From: an uncultured Eggerthella sp.
GTDB taxonomy: Bacteria; Actinomycetota; Coriobacteriia; Coriobacteriales; Eggerthellaceae
DNA length: 64,000 bases
Assembly: GCA_900553605.1 (NCBI GenBank)
Contig: USDX01000004.1
Coordinates: 1 to 64,000 of the forward strand
Direction of reading: 5' to 3'
The notes below the pieces were generated by a model. That model was not told where the DNA came from, did no database searches, and saw nothing but the letters and a program-made list of their open reading frames with translations. Every line of letters begins with the position of its first letter. Position 1 is the first letter of the stretch. The translations under genes were made by a program, and so were the position numbers. Shown here in pieces: positions 42,857 through 52,675 of this stretch.

Positions 42857-43906
42857 ATGCTTTCTTTTACGCAATATCCGACGTTTGTAGTATTTCTGGC
42901 TGTTTTCCTTGGCGCGATTGTCACCATGGCGTTCATGCCGGTCTTCATTAAGTTCCTGCGCTCGCACCTTATTGGCCAGCAGGTTCGAGCCGATGGTCCG
43001 GAGAGCCATTTGGTGAAGCAGGGTACGCCCACCATGGGCGGCATCATTATGCTCATCGCCGCTACGGTTGTGGTTGCCGTTCTTGCCGAGCCGGTTCCCG
43101 AAACGTGGCTCATCATGGCTGCCGTGTTGGCAACGGGCGCATTGGGCTTATTTGACGATGCGTCGAAGGTTGCCCACGAACGTTCCCTCGGCCTTACGCC
43201 AAAAGCAAAACTCATCGGTCAGTTCTTTATCTCGACTGCCTTTGTGCTTGCTGCAGTTAACTGGTTGGGGGTTCCTCCCACGGTCGACATTCCGTTTGTC
43301 TGCACGCTTGATCTTGGTGTACTTACTACCACTTTGCCCATACAGGTGCCTGCTGGTGGCGAGTTCGCTATTCCTTGGATCTACCTGATCTTTGCCGATA
43401 TCCTGCTTATGGGCATGAGCAACGCAACTAACCTCACCGATGGCCTTGATGGCTTGCTTGGCGGCACCATTATGGTCGTGATGGTGGTAATGGCTGCTAT
43501 CACGTTCCGTGCCGGCGTGCTTGATGCCGCTATCATATCTGCAGCAATTGCCGGCTGCTGCATCGGCTTTTTGTGGTTTAACTCGTATCCTGCCGACATA
43601 TTCATGGGCGATACGGGATCTCTTGCTCTGGGCACGGCGCTTGGCTGCTTGGCAATCGTCTCCAAGACGGAAGTGCTTTCGCTTATTATCGGTGGCTTGT
43701 TCGTTGTGGAAGCCCTTTCGGTAATCATTCAGGTGCTCTATTTCAAGAAAACGCGCAAACGTCTGTTCCTTATGGCGCCGCTCCATCACCATTTTGAGAA
43801 GAAGGGCTGGAGCGAAGTTAAGGTCGTTATTCGTTTCTGGATTATCTCTGCAGCATTGGCCGGTATTGGATTCTGCCTGTACTTTGCGCAGTCGTTGATG
43901 GGATAA
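42857..43906 (+). CDS. mraY: Phospho-MurNAc-pentapeptide transferase MraY
   Basis: A 349-residue integral membrane enzyme with about ten helices that makes lipid I from UDP-MurNAc-pentapeptide and undecaprenyl phosphate. Seen: KQGTPTMGGIIML (substrate loop), the Asp pair in GLFDDASKV, NATNLTDGLDGLLGG, the catalytic region FMGDTGSLALG, and the His-rich APLHHHFEKKGW. It starts one base after the murF stop. Confidence 0.96.
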   Translation: MLSFTQYPTFVVFLAVFLGAIVTMAFMPVFIKFLRSHLIGQQVRADGPESHLVKQGTPTMGGIIMLIAATVVVAVLAEPVPETWLIMAAVLATGALGLFDDASKVAHERSLGLTPKAKLIGQFFISTAFVLAAVNWLGVPPTVDIPFVCTLDLGVLTTTLPIQVPAGGEFAIPWIYLIFADILLMGMSNATNLTDGLDGLLGGTIMVVMVVMAAITFRAGVLDAAIISAAIAGCCIGFLWFNSYPADIFMGDTGSLALGTALGCLAIVSKTEVLSLIIGGLFVVEALSVIIQVLYFKKTRKRLFLMAPLHHHFEKKGWSEVKVVIRFWIISAALAGIGFCLYFAQSLMG

Positions 43907-43909
43907 AAC

Positions 43910-45379
43910 ATGTCTGTTTCTTTTGATACCTCCAAAAAACATGCGCCCAATTCTTTGGGTGCTGTCCTGGTTTTGGGCCTGGGCAAGTCGGGTGCCGCCA
44001 CAGCGCAGTATTGTGCAGCCCTGCTTGGTTCGCGCGTTTCGAAATTGGTTATCGCGGCAGGCGAAGCCACGGAAAAGAGCCGTGATGCTGCCGCCGAGTT
44101 CGAGGCGAAGGGCGCCGCGGTGCTCTTCGATACGTATAGCTTTGAAGACTCGTTCGATATATGCATCGCCAGTCCGGGCATTTCCGAGAATTCCGATTTC
44201 TATCATGCGGCTCAGGAGGTTTCGGCAGAGGTTATCAGCGAAGTGGAATTTGCGTGGCGTGAAAGCGCCGCCGATTCCGTATGGGTTGCCATAACAGGCA
44301 CTAACGGCAAGACCACAACTACGGCGATGGCTGCTCATATCCTTACCGCATGCGGAAAGAAGGCCCAGGCGGTAGGCAACATTGGTGACACATGCATCGA
44401 TGCAGTGGCATCGGGCGACGTCGAATGCTACGTTGCCGAGGTTTCCTCGTACCAACTTGCGTCCACAAAGCTCTTCAAGCCCGAGGTCGCCGTGCTGCTG
44501 AACATCACGCCCGATCATTTGAAATGGCATGGAAGCTTCGAGGCATATGCTCAGGCAAAGCAGAAGATATATGCCAACTGCGATGAGAACTGCACGGTGG
44601 TGCTCGATGCCACGAATGATGTTGTGCGCTCCTATGTGCGCGAGTTGAAGAAACAACCTGTCGAACAGCGTAAGTTCGCCTATATTCCGCTGGGTACCTG
44701 TCATGGTCTTAACGAGAGCATGCGTGAAGATGCCTGTGGCTCCGAAGCCGCGGCATTCCTTGACAATGGTGTACTCACGGTAGATTTCAAGGGCGTCAAA
44801 CATGCCCTTTGTGCTGCTTCTGAGCTTCAGATCAAGGGCGAGCACAATGCATCCAATGCGCTTGCAGCGGCTTCTTGCGCCATCGCGCTGGGCTGTGACG
44901 ATGCGAAAATCGAGGAGGGTCTGAAGTCCTTTGCTCCCTTGGAACACCGTATCGAGCCCTGTGGAACCATCGCAGGTGTTTATTGCTACAACGATTCCAA
45001 GGCAACAAACGTTGATGCGACGTTGAAGGCGCTTGCCGCATTTGGCGAAGAGCGCCCCATTGTCTTGCTGGGTGGATGCGATAAGGGCACCGACCTTGCC
45101 GATTTGGTGGCTGGCGCCGAGGCTCATTGCAAGGCAGTAGTGTGTTTTGGTGCGGCGGGCGCTCGCTTCCTTAAGGCATTTGAAAACGCTCAGCTGCCGG
45201 TTTACGCTGCAACCAATCTCGAAGGGGCGCTTGACGAAGCGCTTGAACATGCCCAAGCGGGCGACATCGTAACCCTTTCTCCTGCCTGCTCGTCGTTCGA
45301 CGAGTTCTCGTGCTTCGAGGAACGCGGTGAGGTATTTAAACAGCTGGTAGCTGATCGCACCGCAAAGCGAGGTGCATGA
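43910..45379 (+). CDS. murD: UDP-MurNAc-L-alanine:D-glutamate ligase MurD
   Basis: A 489-residue Mur ligase that adds D-Glu. Seen: an N-terminal Rossmann-like VLVLGLGKSGAATAQY, SPGISENSDFY, the P-loop ITGTNGKTTTTAM, EVSSYQLASTKLFKPEVAVL followed by NITPDHLKWHGS, the central KIEEGLKSFAPLEHRIE and the C-terminal VLLGGCDKGTDL. Its stop overlaps the earliest possible ftsW start. Confidence 0.95.
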   Translation: MSVSFDTSKKHAPNSLGAVLVLGLGKSGAATAQYCAALLGSRVSKLVIAAGEATEKSRDAAAEFEAKGAAVLFDTYSFEDSFDICIASPGISENSDFYHAAQEVSAEVISEVEFAWRESAADSVWVAITGTNGKTTTTAMAAHILTACGKKAQAVGNIGDTCIDAVASGDVECYVAEVSSYQLASTKLFKPEVAVLLNITPDHLKWHGSFEAYAQAKQKIYANCDENCTVVLDATNDVVRSYVRELKKQPVEQRKFAYIPLGTCHGLNESMREDACGSEAAAFLDNGVLTVDFKGVKHALCAASELQIKGEHNASNALAAASCAIALGCDDAKIEEGLKSFAPLEHRIEPCGTIAGVYCYNDSKATNVDATLKALAAFGEERPIVLLGGCDKGTDLADLVAGAEAHCKAVVCFGAAGARFLKAFENAQLPVYAATNLEGALDEALEHAQAGDIVTLSPACSSFDEFSCFEERGEVFKQLVADRTAKRGA

Positions 45380-45386
45380 TCGGTCT

Positions 45387-46778
45387 ATGGCTCGGGAGCG
45401 AAATACAGAACAGAAACGCAGAAAAACGCCCCCGCGATCCCTTTTCCAGAGCGCACCAGCGCAGGTGATGGCCCCTCGACTTATGGTCATCTTGTCTACG
45501 CTGGCGCTCTTGGCAATAGGCTTGGTCATGGTGTACTCGTCGTCTTCGATCACCTCGTATGTGGAAGAAGGGGATGCGCTCGGCGAAACCCTGAAGCAGT
45601 GCGCCTTCGCCTTGCTGGGAATAGTGGGCGCTGTTGTTATCGCCCTTTTCGCTAAGCAAGACGCGATGCAGGGAATGCCCGGTGTAATTTTTTGGGCCAT
45701 TTGTTGCGCGCTCATTCTTATAACCGCCCTTCTTGGCACGGTGGGCTTGGGAGCGAAGCGTTGGCTTATCATCGGCCCAATCAGTATCCAGATTTCTGAG
45801 TTTGCGAAAATCGCTTTTGTGATGATGGCGGCTCGCATTGCGGCTCAGTATCGTGAAGGCGAGATCGATTCTGGGACTGCTGCCAAACTGGCAATCGGCA
45901 TGGTCCTTTTACCTCTCGGTTTCGTGTTTATTGCGCAAAGCGACATGGGAACAACCATGATCTGCTGTATCGGCTTGTTTTCGGTCGTTGTTCTTTCGGG
46001 CCTTTCCGGCAGGGCTACTGCAGTGTTAGTGGGTCTTGGTATTGTTTTTGGACTTATCGCCGTGCTCTCGAAGAGCTATCGCGCCGACCGTCTGGGAAGC
46101 TTCGCCGATCCGTGGGCCGATGCGCAGGGAACGGGCTACCAGTTGGTCCATTCGTTTAAGGCTCTTGCGTCAGGTGGTTTGCTAGGTGCGGGCATCGGTA
46201 ACTCGTACGAGAAGTTGCAATACTTGCCTGAAGCGGAGACCGACTTCATTTTTGCGATCATCGGTGAAGAGTTGGGCTTGGTCGGCGCGCTTCTGGTTAT
46301 CATTGCCTTTTTGGTATTTATGCGTGGCGGCTTCCTCATTGCCAGCCAGGCAAGCACGCCATTCGGCTCTTTGTTGGCGGCGGGCCTTACCGTGATGATC
46401 GTGTTCCAGGCTTTCTTGAACATATCGTGCGTGGTGGGCTTGTTCCCGACAACAGGCAAGCCTCTGCCCTTTATTTCGTCAGGCGGCTCTTCGTTGCTTT
46501 CATCGCTTGCTCTTGTTGGTGTGCTTCTTTCGATATCCTTTGATTCAAATAACGAAGGAGAGTATCGTCAACGTCGCGATAACTTACAGGTAGTATCTCG
46601 CGTTTCGCCAACCGATCGATCTGGTCGAGGCGGACGAAATTCGGAGGGGAGGGACGTACGAGCACGTCGCTCGTCGTCTTTGGAACGTGACGGATATCCG
46701 TCTTTGCATATTGTCAGGGGAGGCAAGGCTCCGGTGTATGCAACAGAGGTTCGCGCAACGCGAACGCAAAGGAGGTAG
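45387..46778 (+). CDS. ftsW: Division glycosyltransferase FtsW
   Basis: A 463-residue SEDS-family membrane protein with about ten helices that polymerises septal glycan from lipid II with its partner PBP. Seen: YSSSSITSYVEEGD, GLGAKRWLIIGPISIQISEF followed by AKIAFVMMAA, YQLVHSFKALASGGLLGAGI, YLPEAETDFIFAIIGEELG and LPFISSGGSSLLSSL. An Arg/Ser-rich cytosolic tail of about 80 residues follows. The ATG at 45387 is chosen; a GTG at 45372 overlapping the murD stop is also possible and would add five residues. Confidence 0.93.
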   Translation: MARERNTEQKRRKTPPRSLFQSAPAQVMAPRLMVILSTLALLAIGLVMVYSSSSITSYVEEGDALGETLKQCAFALLGIVGAVVIALFAKQDAMQGMPGVIFWAICCALILITALLGTVGLGAKRWLIIGPISIQISEFAKIAFVMMAARIAAQYREGEIDSGTAAKLAIGMVLLPLGFVFIAQSDMGTTMICCIGLFSVVVLSGLSGRATAVLVGLGIVFGLIAVLSKSYRADRLGSFADPWADAQGTGYQLVHSFKALASGGLLGAGIGNSYEKLQYLPEAETDFIFAIIGEELGLVGALLVIIAFLVFMRGGFLIASQASTPFGSLLAAGLTVMIVFQAFLNISCVVGLFPTTGKPLPFISSGGSSLLSSLALVGVLLSISFDSNNEGEYRQRRDNLQVVSRVSPTDRSGRGGRNSEGRDVRARRSSSLERDGYPSLHIVRGGKAPVYATEVRATRTQRR

Positions 46779-46783
46779 CACTC

Positions 46784-47893
46784 ATGCGCATAGTGCTTTC
46801 AGGCGGTGGCACGGCTGGTCATATCAACCCTGCACTCGCATTGGCGGAAGTTCTTATCGAGCGCGGCCATGAGGTGATGTATGCAGGCACGCCTAACGGT
46901 GTTGAATCGAAACTGGTTCCTGCGGCTGGCATTCCCTTTAAGGGGTTCGAGGCGGCGGGCTTTGATCGCAGCCATCCTTTGTCCTTGGCTAAAGGCCTAC
47001 GCAAGATCTCGAAGTCCTCAAAGCTGGCAGTGAAGTGGTTCCTGGACATTCGCCCCGATGTGGTTGTGGTATTCGGCGGTTATGTGTGCCTGCCGGTAGC
47101 CCAGGCTGCAAAGCGCATGGGCATCCCCGTGGTAATTCACGAGCAGAATTCCGTTATGGGCATGGCAAACGACTTCATCTCGAAAGACGCCACTGCCGTA
47201 TGCCTGACCTACAAGGCTGCCGGCCATGGCGTTAAAGATCAGTCGAAGGTTTTGGTTACCGGCAACCCCGTGCGCTCTTCTGTGCTTAAGGCAACGCGCG
47301 AAGAGGGTCGCGATTATCTTGGGATCCCTCAAGACGCCACGATGCTCTTGGTGTTTGGTGGTAGCTTGGGCGCGCGTCACATCAACACGGCTCTTGTTGC
47401 CATGAAGGATCAGCTTCTGGCTATGGACGACGTGTATGTGGTGCATATTACCGGCCCGAAAGAACTCGATACGGTAACCGATGCGCTTTCCCTTACCGAC
47501 GAAGAGAAGAAGCGCTATTTCGCTATGGGATATCAGGATCATATGGGCGAAACTCTTGCCGCTGCCGACCTGGTAGTTTCCCGTGCCGGGGCGTCGTCGC
47601 TGGCTGAGATCTCGGCGCGTTGCATCCCTTCGGTGCTCATTCCGTTCCCTTATGCCACCGCCGACCATCAAACGGTTAATGCTTCGGAGTATGTTGGCCG
47701 AGGGGCTGCGGTGTTGATCGAGGACGACAAGGTCGAAGACCCCGAATTCGCCGATAAGGTATTTGAGCTGCTTCGCAACCCCGAAGAGCGAGCAAAAATG
47801 AGTGAAGCGGCTGCCAGCTTCGAAACCCAGGATGCGGCAAACAAGCTTGGTGACGTAGTCGAACTCGTTGGCTTGGAGCGTAAGAACAAATAG
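46784..47893 (+). CDS. murG: Lipid II-forming glycosyltransferase MurG
   Basis: A 369-residue GT-B glycosyltransferase that transfers GlcNAc to lipid I on the inner membrane face. Glycine-rich loops are seen at the N-terminus, LSGGGTAGHINPALAL, and in the middle, VFGGSLGARHIN. Further family motifs are IHEQNSVMGMAN, VSRAGASSLAEI and LIPFPYATADHQTVNA. The ribosome-binding site AAAGGAGG lies inside the end of ftsW. Confidence 0.96.
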   Translation: MRIVLSGGGTAGHINPALALAEVLIERGHEVMYAGTPNGVESKLVPAAGIPFKGFEAAGFDRSHPLSLAKGLRKISKSSKLAVKWFLDIRPDVVVVFGGYVCLPVAQAAKRMGIPVVIHEQNSVMGMANDFISKDATAVCLTYKAAGHGVKDQSKVLVTGNPVRSSVLKATREEGRDYLGIPQDATMLLVFGGSLGARHINTALVAMKDQLLAMDDVYVVHITGPKELDTVTDALSLTDEEKKRYFAMGYQDHMGETLAAADLVVSRAGASSLAEISARCIPSVLIPFPYATADHQTVNASEYVGRGAAVLIEDDKVEDPEFADKVFELLRNPEERAKMSEAAASFETQDAANKLGDVVELVGLERKNK

Positions 47894-47977
47894 CATCTGC
47901 CTGCGCAGAAGTTGTGATGCTGCGCGGTGTTCAGGGGCATTTCTATACAATGAAGAGCGATCTCAAGGAGGCTATTC

Positions 47978-49396
47978 GTGGCAGAGTATCGCATTAATAA
48001 AGTTCATTTCATCGGCATTGGCGGAGTTGGCATGAGCGGTATTGCTCGTGTTGCAAAGGAAAAGGGCATGGAAGTGTCCGGTTCCGATCTTCGCGAAAGC
48101 CGCTATACCCAGCAGCTGCGCGAGGCGGGCGTTAAGATCTTTATCGGTCAGAGCGCGTCCAATCTCGAAGGGCTCGATCCCGACGTAGTGGTGGTTTCCA
48201 CTGCTATTCTTGAAAACAACGCTGAGCTTATCGAGGCAAAGAAACGCAACTTGCCTATCTGGCATCGTGCCAAGATGCTGGCTGCACTGGGCGTTGGGCA
48301 CGATACATTGGCTGTTGCTGGTACGCATGGCAAAACCACCACGTCTTCTATGCTGGCTTCCGCTCTTGATGCCATGGGCTTCGATCCCACGTTCCTTATC
48401 GGCGGCATCGTTCGCGCTTATGGCTCGAATGCTCATTGCGGAAAAGGCGAATACTATGTGGTAGAAGCTGACGAGAGCGATAAGTCGTTTACGTATCTCG
48501 ACCCCACTTCAGTGCTTGTTACCAACATCGAAGCCGACCATCTTGACCACTACAGCGGTTTGGATGAAATCTACCAGCTGTTTGGCGATTTCATGGGATC
48601 GGTCCATGAAGATGGCTGCTGCGTGGTGTGCGGTGAGGATGCCGGCTTGGTGGAAACCGCTAAGAAAACGGGCAAGAAGGTGCTTACCTACGGTTTCTCC
48701 GAGGAATGCGACACAGTTGTTTCCCAGTACGAAACGCATGGGGTGTCAATCTCCTTTACCGTTACGTTGCCCGATGGCACCGCGCTTCCCTGCAGCATAA
48801 AGCAGAACCCCGGTCGTCATAACGCGCTCAACGCAGCAGGCGTGCTCACGCTTTTGATGACGCGTGGCGTGGATATGCAGAAGGCCGCAGAGGCTCTTTC
48901 CGGATTCATGGGTGTACGTCGTCGCTTCGATTTGGTCGGAGAGGCCGACGGCGTTACGATCCTCGACGACTATGCCCACCATCCAACTGAAATCGCTGCA
49001 ACTATCGCTGCAGCTAAAGAGCTTGATTTCAAACGCGTGTGTGTGGTGTTCCAGCCGCATCGCTATTCGCGCATCCGCCTGTTCACCGAAGTACTGAAAG
49101 ACGAGTTCGGCAAAGCGTTTGATCAGGCTGACATGGTGACATTCTTGGACGTCTATCCTGCTGGTGAAACTCCGGTTCCAGGCGTAACAGGCAGGACGTT
49201 CATGCAGCCGATCTATGACAATCCAAATCACCCCGCCGACCTCAACTATGTGGATCGCCGCATGCAGGTGGTTCTGTTCTTGGCGGAAAAGCTTCAGCCG
49301 GGCGACTTGATCATCACAATGGGTGCAGGCGATGTGACTTCTGTCGGCCCTGAGCTTTTGGCGGCATTGCAGGAGCGCGAAAAGAGCCGCAAATAA
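47978..49396 (+). CDS. murC: UDP-MurNAc:L-alanine ligase MurC
   Basis: A 472-residue Mur ligase that adds the first L-Ala. Seen: HFIGIGGVGMSGIARV (UDP site), the following GSDLRES, the P-loop VAGTHGKTTTSSM, EADESDKSF, NIEADHLDHY, DYAHHPTEI and FQPHRYSRI. The start is a GTG behind CAAGGAGGC. The 84 bases before it hold a possible weak promoter. Its stop codon shares one base with the murB start (TAATG). Confidence 0.96.
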   Translation: MAEYRINKVHFIGIGGVGMSGIARVAKEKGMEVSGSDLRESRYTQQLREAGVKIFIGQSASNLEGLDPDVVVVSTAILENNAELIEAKKRNLPIWHRAKMLAALGVGHDTLAVAGTHGKTTTSSMLASALDAMGFDPTFLIGGIVRAYGSNAHCGKGEYYVVEADESDKSFTYLDPTSVLVTNIEADHLDHYSGLDEIYQLFGDFMGSVHEDGCCVVCGEDAGLVETAKKTGKKVLTYGFSEECDTVVSQYETHGVSISFTVTLPDGTALPCSIKQNPGRHNALNAAGVLTLLMTRGVDMQKAAEALSGFMGVRRRFDLVGEADGVTILDDYAHHPTEIAATIAAAKELDFKRVCVVFQPHRYSRIRLFTEVLKDEFGKAFDQADMVTFLDVYPAGETPVPGVTGRTFMQPIYDNPNHPADLNYVDRRMQVVLFLAEKLQPGDLIITMGAGDVTSVGPELLAALQEREKSRK

Positions 49397-50340
49397 TGGC
49401 TGCTCGCCATGCCTCTGAGTTGGAGCTTCTTCGTTTCGACGATGAGTTCGAGGGAGACATAAGGCTCAACGAGCCTATGGCTCGCCATACCACCTACCGT
49501 ATCGGTGGGCCTGCTCATGCGTACGCCCAAGTGAATAGCATAGCCGCTTTGGCCACTGTGCTGAAAGTGTGCGCCGACGAGGGGCTTTCGTGGTTTGTCT
49601 CCGGCAAGGGGTCGAACCTCCTCGTGTCGGACGAAGGGTATCCGGGCGCGGTTATCGCATTGGCCGGAGAATTTAGGGCGTGGCAGTTCGACGAAGAAGA
49701 AGGCACGGTGGTCGTAGGTGCGGGCACTATGCTTTCCCGCTTGGTGCAGGAGGCTTTCCACCATGGCTATTCCGGGATGGAATTTGCCGTGGGAACGCCA
49801 GGTACGGTAGGAGGCGCCCTGGTCCAGAATGCGGGTACCGCTCAAGATTGGATTGGCTCGCGCGTCGTTTCGGTCACCACGTTCAATGCGGAACGTGGTC
49901 TTCGGCGCTATGTTGCTTCTGAACTTTCCTGGGGATATCGCTCTTCGTCGTTTTCTTCCGATGAAGTGATCGTTGAATGCGAGCTCCGTCTGCAGAAAGC
50001 ATTTTCAAGCGCGGTATCGGAGCGCATGAATTCCTTGCTTTCGCGCAGAAAGGAAAGTCAGCCGCTCGAATACCCAACGTGCGGCAGCGTCTTCATGAAT
50101 CCAGAAGGCGAATCGGTTGGCAAGCTCATCGAGGACGCTGGTTTGAAGGGTAAGCGCTGCGGCGATGCTCAGGTGTCCGAAAAGCACGCCAATTTTATTG
50201 TGAACAGGGGCAGCGCCACAGCGCAAGACGTGGCGACGCTTATCAAAGAAGTGCGACTAGAGGTTAGGAGGCGATATGGCATCGAACTCCAGACGGAGGT
50301 CAAGTTCCTCGGGTTCCCGAGCGGCTTCTTCGAGGAATAG
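49396..50340 (+). CDS. murB: UDP-N-acetylenolpyruvoylglucosamine reductase MurB
   Basis: A 314-residue FAD-dependent reductase making UDP-MurNAc. Seen: HTTYRIGGPAHAYA, the FAD-binding WFVSGKGSNLLVSDEGYPG and GTPGTVGGALVQNAG. The catalytic Ser is in PTCGSVFMNP, with GKLIEDAGLKG and the C-terminal HANFIVN with the final active-site region. It is of type I layout. The 3' end overlaps ftsQ by 65 bases in another frame. Confidence 0.95.
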   Translation: MAARHASELELLRFDDEFEGDIRLNEPMARHTTYRIGGPAHAYAQVNSIAALATVLKVCADEGLSWFVSGKGSNLLVSDEGYPGAVIALAGEFRAWQFDEEEGTVVVGAGTMLSRLVQEAFHHGYSGMEFAVGTPGTVGGALVQNAGTAQDWIGSRVVSVTTFNAERGLRRYVASELSWGYRSSSFSSDEVIVECELRLQKAFSSAVSERMNSLLSRRKESQPLEYPTCGSVFMNPEGESVGKLIEDAGLKGKRCGDAQVSEKHANFIVNRGSATAQDVATLIKEVRLEVRRRYGIELQTEVKFLGFPSGFFEE

Positions 50341-51397
50341 GGTTTCTACCAGGCCCACTTCGGTAAAGGGTCGCCCCAGCCAGGGTCGCACTTTACGCAG
50401 TTCGCAGCGTTCTGGCTATGCCTCCGCTCCCGCACCGCGCCCATCGGCGCGAAGGTCTGCCCAAACAAGTGCGCGTAGGCCGTCTTCAGGAAGCGGCGCG
50501 CGCTCAGGTCGCGGGAACCCCGCTTATCGGCAGAGCGGCGGATACCGCGATGGCGATTTGCGTTCGGTAAGCGTTTCCGAAGTGCGCAACGCCTCGCGGT
50601 ACAGCAAGGCGCGCACGGGATCATCGCGAAAGGTGATGGGGGTTTTCGTCACCATAGCGGTGCTGCTGGGGGTATTCGGCATCGGCGGGTTTGTGCTCTC
50701 GAACTCCGGAGCATTTGCGGTTGAACAGGTTACTGTTTCTGGCGCAGATCATCTTTCCGGCGATGAGCTTACCGAATTGGCCGCGGTGCCGGCGGGCTCT
50801 ACCTTGCTCAATGTCGACGCAAATGGCATTGCCACAAGGCTGGCTACTAATCCGTGGGTGAAAAGCGTTTCGGTCGATCGTGTGTTTCCCAACACGCTGA
50901 ATCTAAACATCACTGAGCGAAGCATTTCCGCAGTGGTTGCCGTAACGGTTGATAGCTCGAATACGGTTGAGCGTTGGGCCCTTTCTTCCGATGGTATGTG
51001 GCTTACGAAAATTCCCGACGACCGCAACAGTGCCGAAGGCAAGGCTTTGCCTGATTCGGTGTACAACGATGCGGAAAACGCGCTTGAGATCACCGATATC
51101 CCGTATGGGTCCACGCCGGAAGCCGGTTCCTATTGCAATAACTCAAATGTTGAGAACGCGCTGGGGGTAATCGACGGAATGACCACCGAACTTGCGGGTC
51201 AGGTTAAGAGCGTGGCGGCGGCCAGTAGCGATTCAACCACACTCACCTTGCAAAACGGCATCGAAATCGCCTTTGGAGACTCTAACGACATTCGCGACAA
51301 GGAGCGCGTGTGCCTACGGCTCATGAAAGAGCACGAGGGGAAGATTTCGTATATAAATGTGCGTGTTGTGAATAAACCGGTTTGGCGCTCCGTTTAG
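50276..51397 (+). CDS. ftsQ: Cell division protein FtsQ (POTRA)
   Basis: A 373-residue bitopic protein. The first 120 residues are a disordered, strongly basic Arg/Ser tail. A membrane helix follows (about 122-145, VMGVFVTIAVLLGVFGIGGF), then a POTRA domain beginning AVEQVTVSGADHLSGDEL with LATNPWVKSVSVDRVFPN, and the FtsQ/DivIB beta domain. It scaffolds FtsL/DivIC and the septal synthases. The ATG follows TTAGGAGGCG inside murB and gives a 65-base overlap; the protein-like basic tail supports this start. Confidence 0.9.
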   Translation: MASNSRRRSSSSGSRAASSRNRVSTRPTSVKGRPSQGRTLRSSQRSGYASAPAPRPSARRSAQTSARRPSSGSGARSGRGNPAYRQSGGYRDGDLRSVSVSEVRNASRYSKARTGSSRKVMGVFVTIAVLLGVFGIGGFVLSNSGAFAVEQVTVSGADHLSGDELTELAAVPAGSTLLNVDANGIATRLATNPWVKSVSVDRVFPNTLNLNITERSISAVVAVTVDSSNTVERWALSSDGMWLTKIPDDRNSAEGKALPDSVYNDAENALEITDIPYGSTPEAGSYCNNSNVENALGVIDGMTTELAGQVKSVAAASSDSTTLTLQNGIEIAFGDSNDIRDKERVCLRLMKEHEGKISYINVRVVNKPVWRSV

Positions 51398-51420
51398 CGC
51401 CTAGCAGGAAGCTGGTTGTT

Positions 51421-51448
51421 TTGCAATCAGCAGGCCATTGTGTAAAAT
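51421..51448 (+). promoter_or_regulatory. Candidate promoter of ftsZ
   Basis: TTGCAA (51421-51426), a 16-bp spacer, and TAAAAT (51443-51448), about 70 bases before ftsZ. The -10 box equals that of the dcw promoter. Confidence 0.5.
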
Positions 51449-51519
51449 AATCCAAGTGTCTCCTGGGGCTTTCTGTCCTTGTGGGGCAGCGCTGAAATGA
51501 AATCGAAAGCGAGCACATA

Positions 51520-52632
51520 ATGCAACAGATTCTTGGCAACGATAATCTTGCGGTTATCAAAGTTGTCGGCGTTGGCGGCGGCGGCACGAATGCTGTAAAC
51601 CGCATGGTTGAAGCCGGCATCAAAGGCGTTGAATTCATCGCCGTAAATACCGACCGTCAGGCCCTTCTTCTTTCCGATGCTGATAAGACCATCCACATCG
51701 GCGAAGAAATTACCCGTGGCCTGGGTGCAGGCGCCAACCCTGAGGTTGGCTGTCAGGCGGCAGAGGAATCCCGTTCCGAGATTCGCGAAGCTCTTGCTGA
51801 TGCCGACATGGTTTTCGTTACCGCAGGTGAAGGCGGCGGCACTGGTACCGGTGCAGCTCCTGTAGTTGCAGAAATCGCTCGCGAGGAAATTGGTGCCCTT
51901 ACCGTTGGCATCGTAACCAAGCCCTTTAGCTTCGAAGGTCGCCTTCGTCGCAACCAGGCAGAGCAGGGTATCGACTATCTCTCTCAGAAGGTTGACACCC
52001 TCATCGTTATCCCGAACGATCGTCTGCTTGAGATCGTGGAAAAGAAGACCAGCATGCTCGATGCATTCCGCATCGCCGACGACACGCTGCGTCAGGGTAT
52101 TCAGGGCGTTACCGACCTCATTACCATTCCTGGTCTGATCAACCTCGACTTCGCCGACATCCGCACCGTTATGAAGGACGCGGGTACGGCAATGATGGGC
52201 ATCGGCCTTGCTTCCGGTGACTCTCGTGCATTGGATGCCGCACAGCAGGCAATCAACTCCAACTTGCTGGAAACCTCTATTGCGGGCGCTTCTCGCATCT
52301 TGTTCTCCATCGCCGGCGGTCCTGACTTGGCTCTTTCCGAGGTTGATGAAGCCGCTAAGGTCGTCGAAGCTGTTGCCGACGAAAACGCCAATATCATCTA
52401 TGGCCAGATCGTTGACGAAGAACTGGGTGACACCATCCGTATCACGGTTATCGCAACCGGCTTCAAGGCTACGAGCTCTCAGCCCGCTATCGACTTCGGT
52501 CGCCGCGATAACGCATTCGGCTCTTCTACCGCTTCTGCTCAGAAAACCAGCAGCTCTCAGCGCCCGCTGTATCCTTCTGAGCCCCGCTTTGCCGACGAGG
52601 ATTACATTCCCGATTTCCTGAAGCGTCAGTAA
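51520..52632 (+). CDS. ftsZ: Cell division GTPase FtsZ
   Basis: A 370-residue tubulin homologue forming the Z ring. Seen: KVVGVGGGGTNAVNRM, the tubulin signature GGGTGTGAAPV, the T7/synergy loop with NLDFADIRTVM, and the conserved C-terminal peptide DEDYIPDFLKRQ that binds SepF and other partners. The Ser/Thr-rich linker is short, about 40 residues. It has its own candidate promoter at 51421-51448. Confidence 0.98.
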   Translation: MQQILGNDNLAVIKVVGVGGGGTNAVNRMVEAGIKGVEFIAVNTDRQALLLSDADKTIHIGEEITRGLGAGANPEVGCQAAEESRSEIREALADADMVFVTAGEGGGTGTGAAPVVAEIAREEIGALTVGIVTKPFSFEGRLRRNQAEQGIDYLSQKVDTLIVIPNDRLLEIVEKKTSMLDAFRIADDTLRQGIQGVTDLITIPGLINLDFADIRTVMKDAGTAMMGIGLASGDSRALDAAQQAINSNLLETSIAGASRILFSIAGGPDLALSEVDEAAKVVEAVADENANIIYGQIVDEELGDTIRITVIATGFKATSSQPAIDFGRRDNAFGSSTASAQKTSSSQRPLYPSEPRFADEDYIPDFLKRQ

Positions 52633-52675
52633 ATTACATACTTGCATTGTTTGCTTTCAACGTAAGAAGGCTTTT

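Noticed and set aside
43148..45838. 896-codon open frame on the minus strand
   Set aside because: It is antisense to mraY, murD and ftsW, which have full motif support; its content is typical of a complementary-strand shadow.
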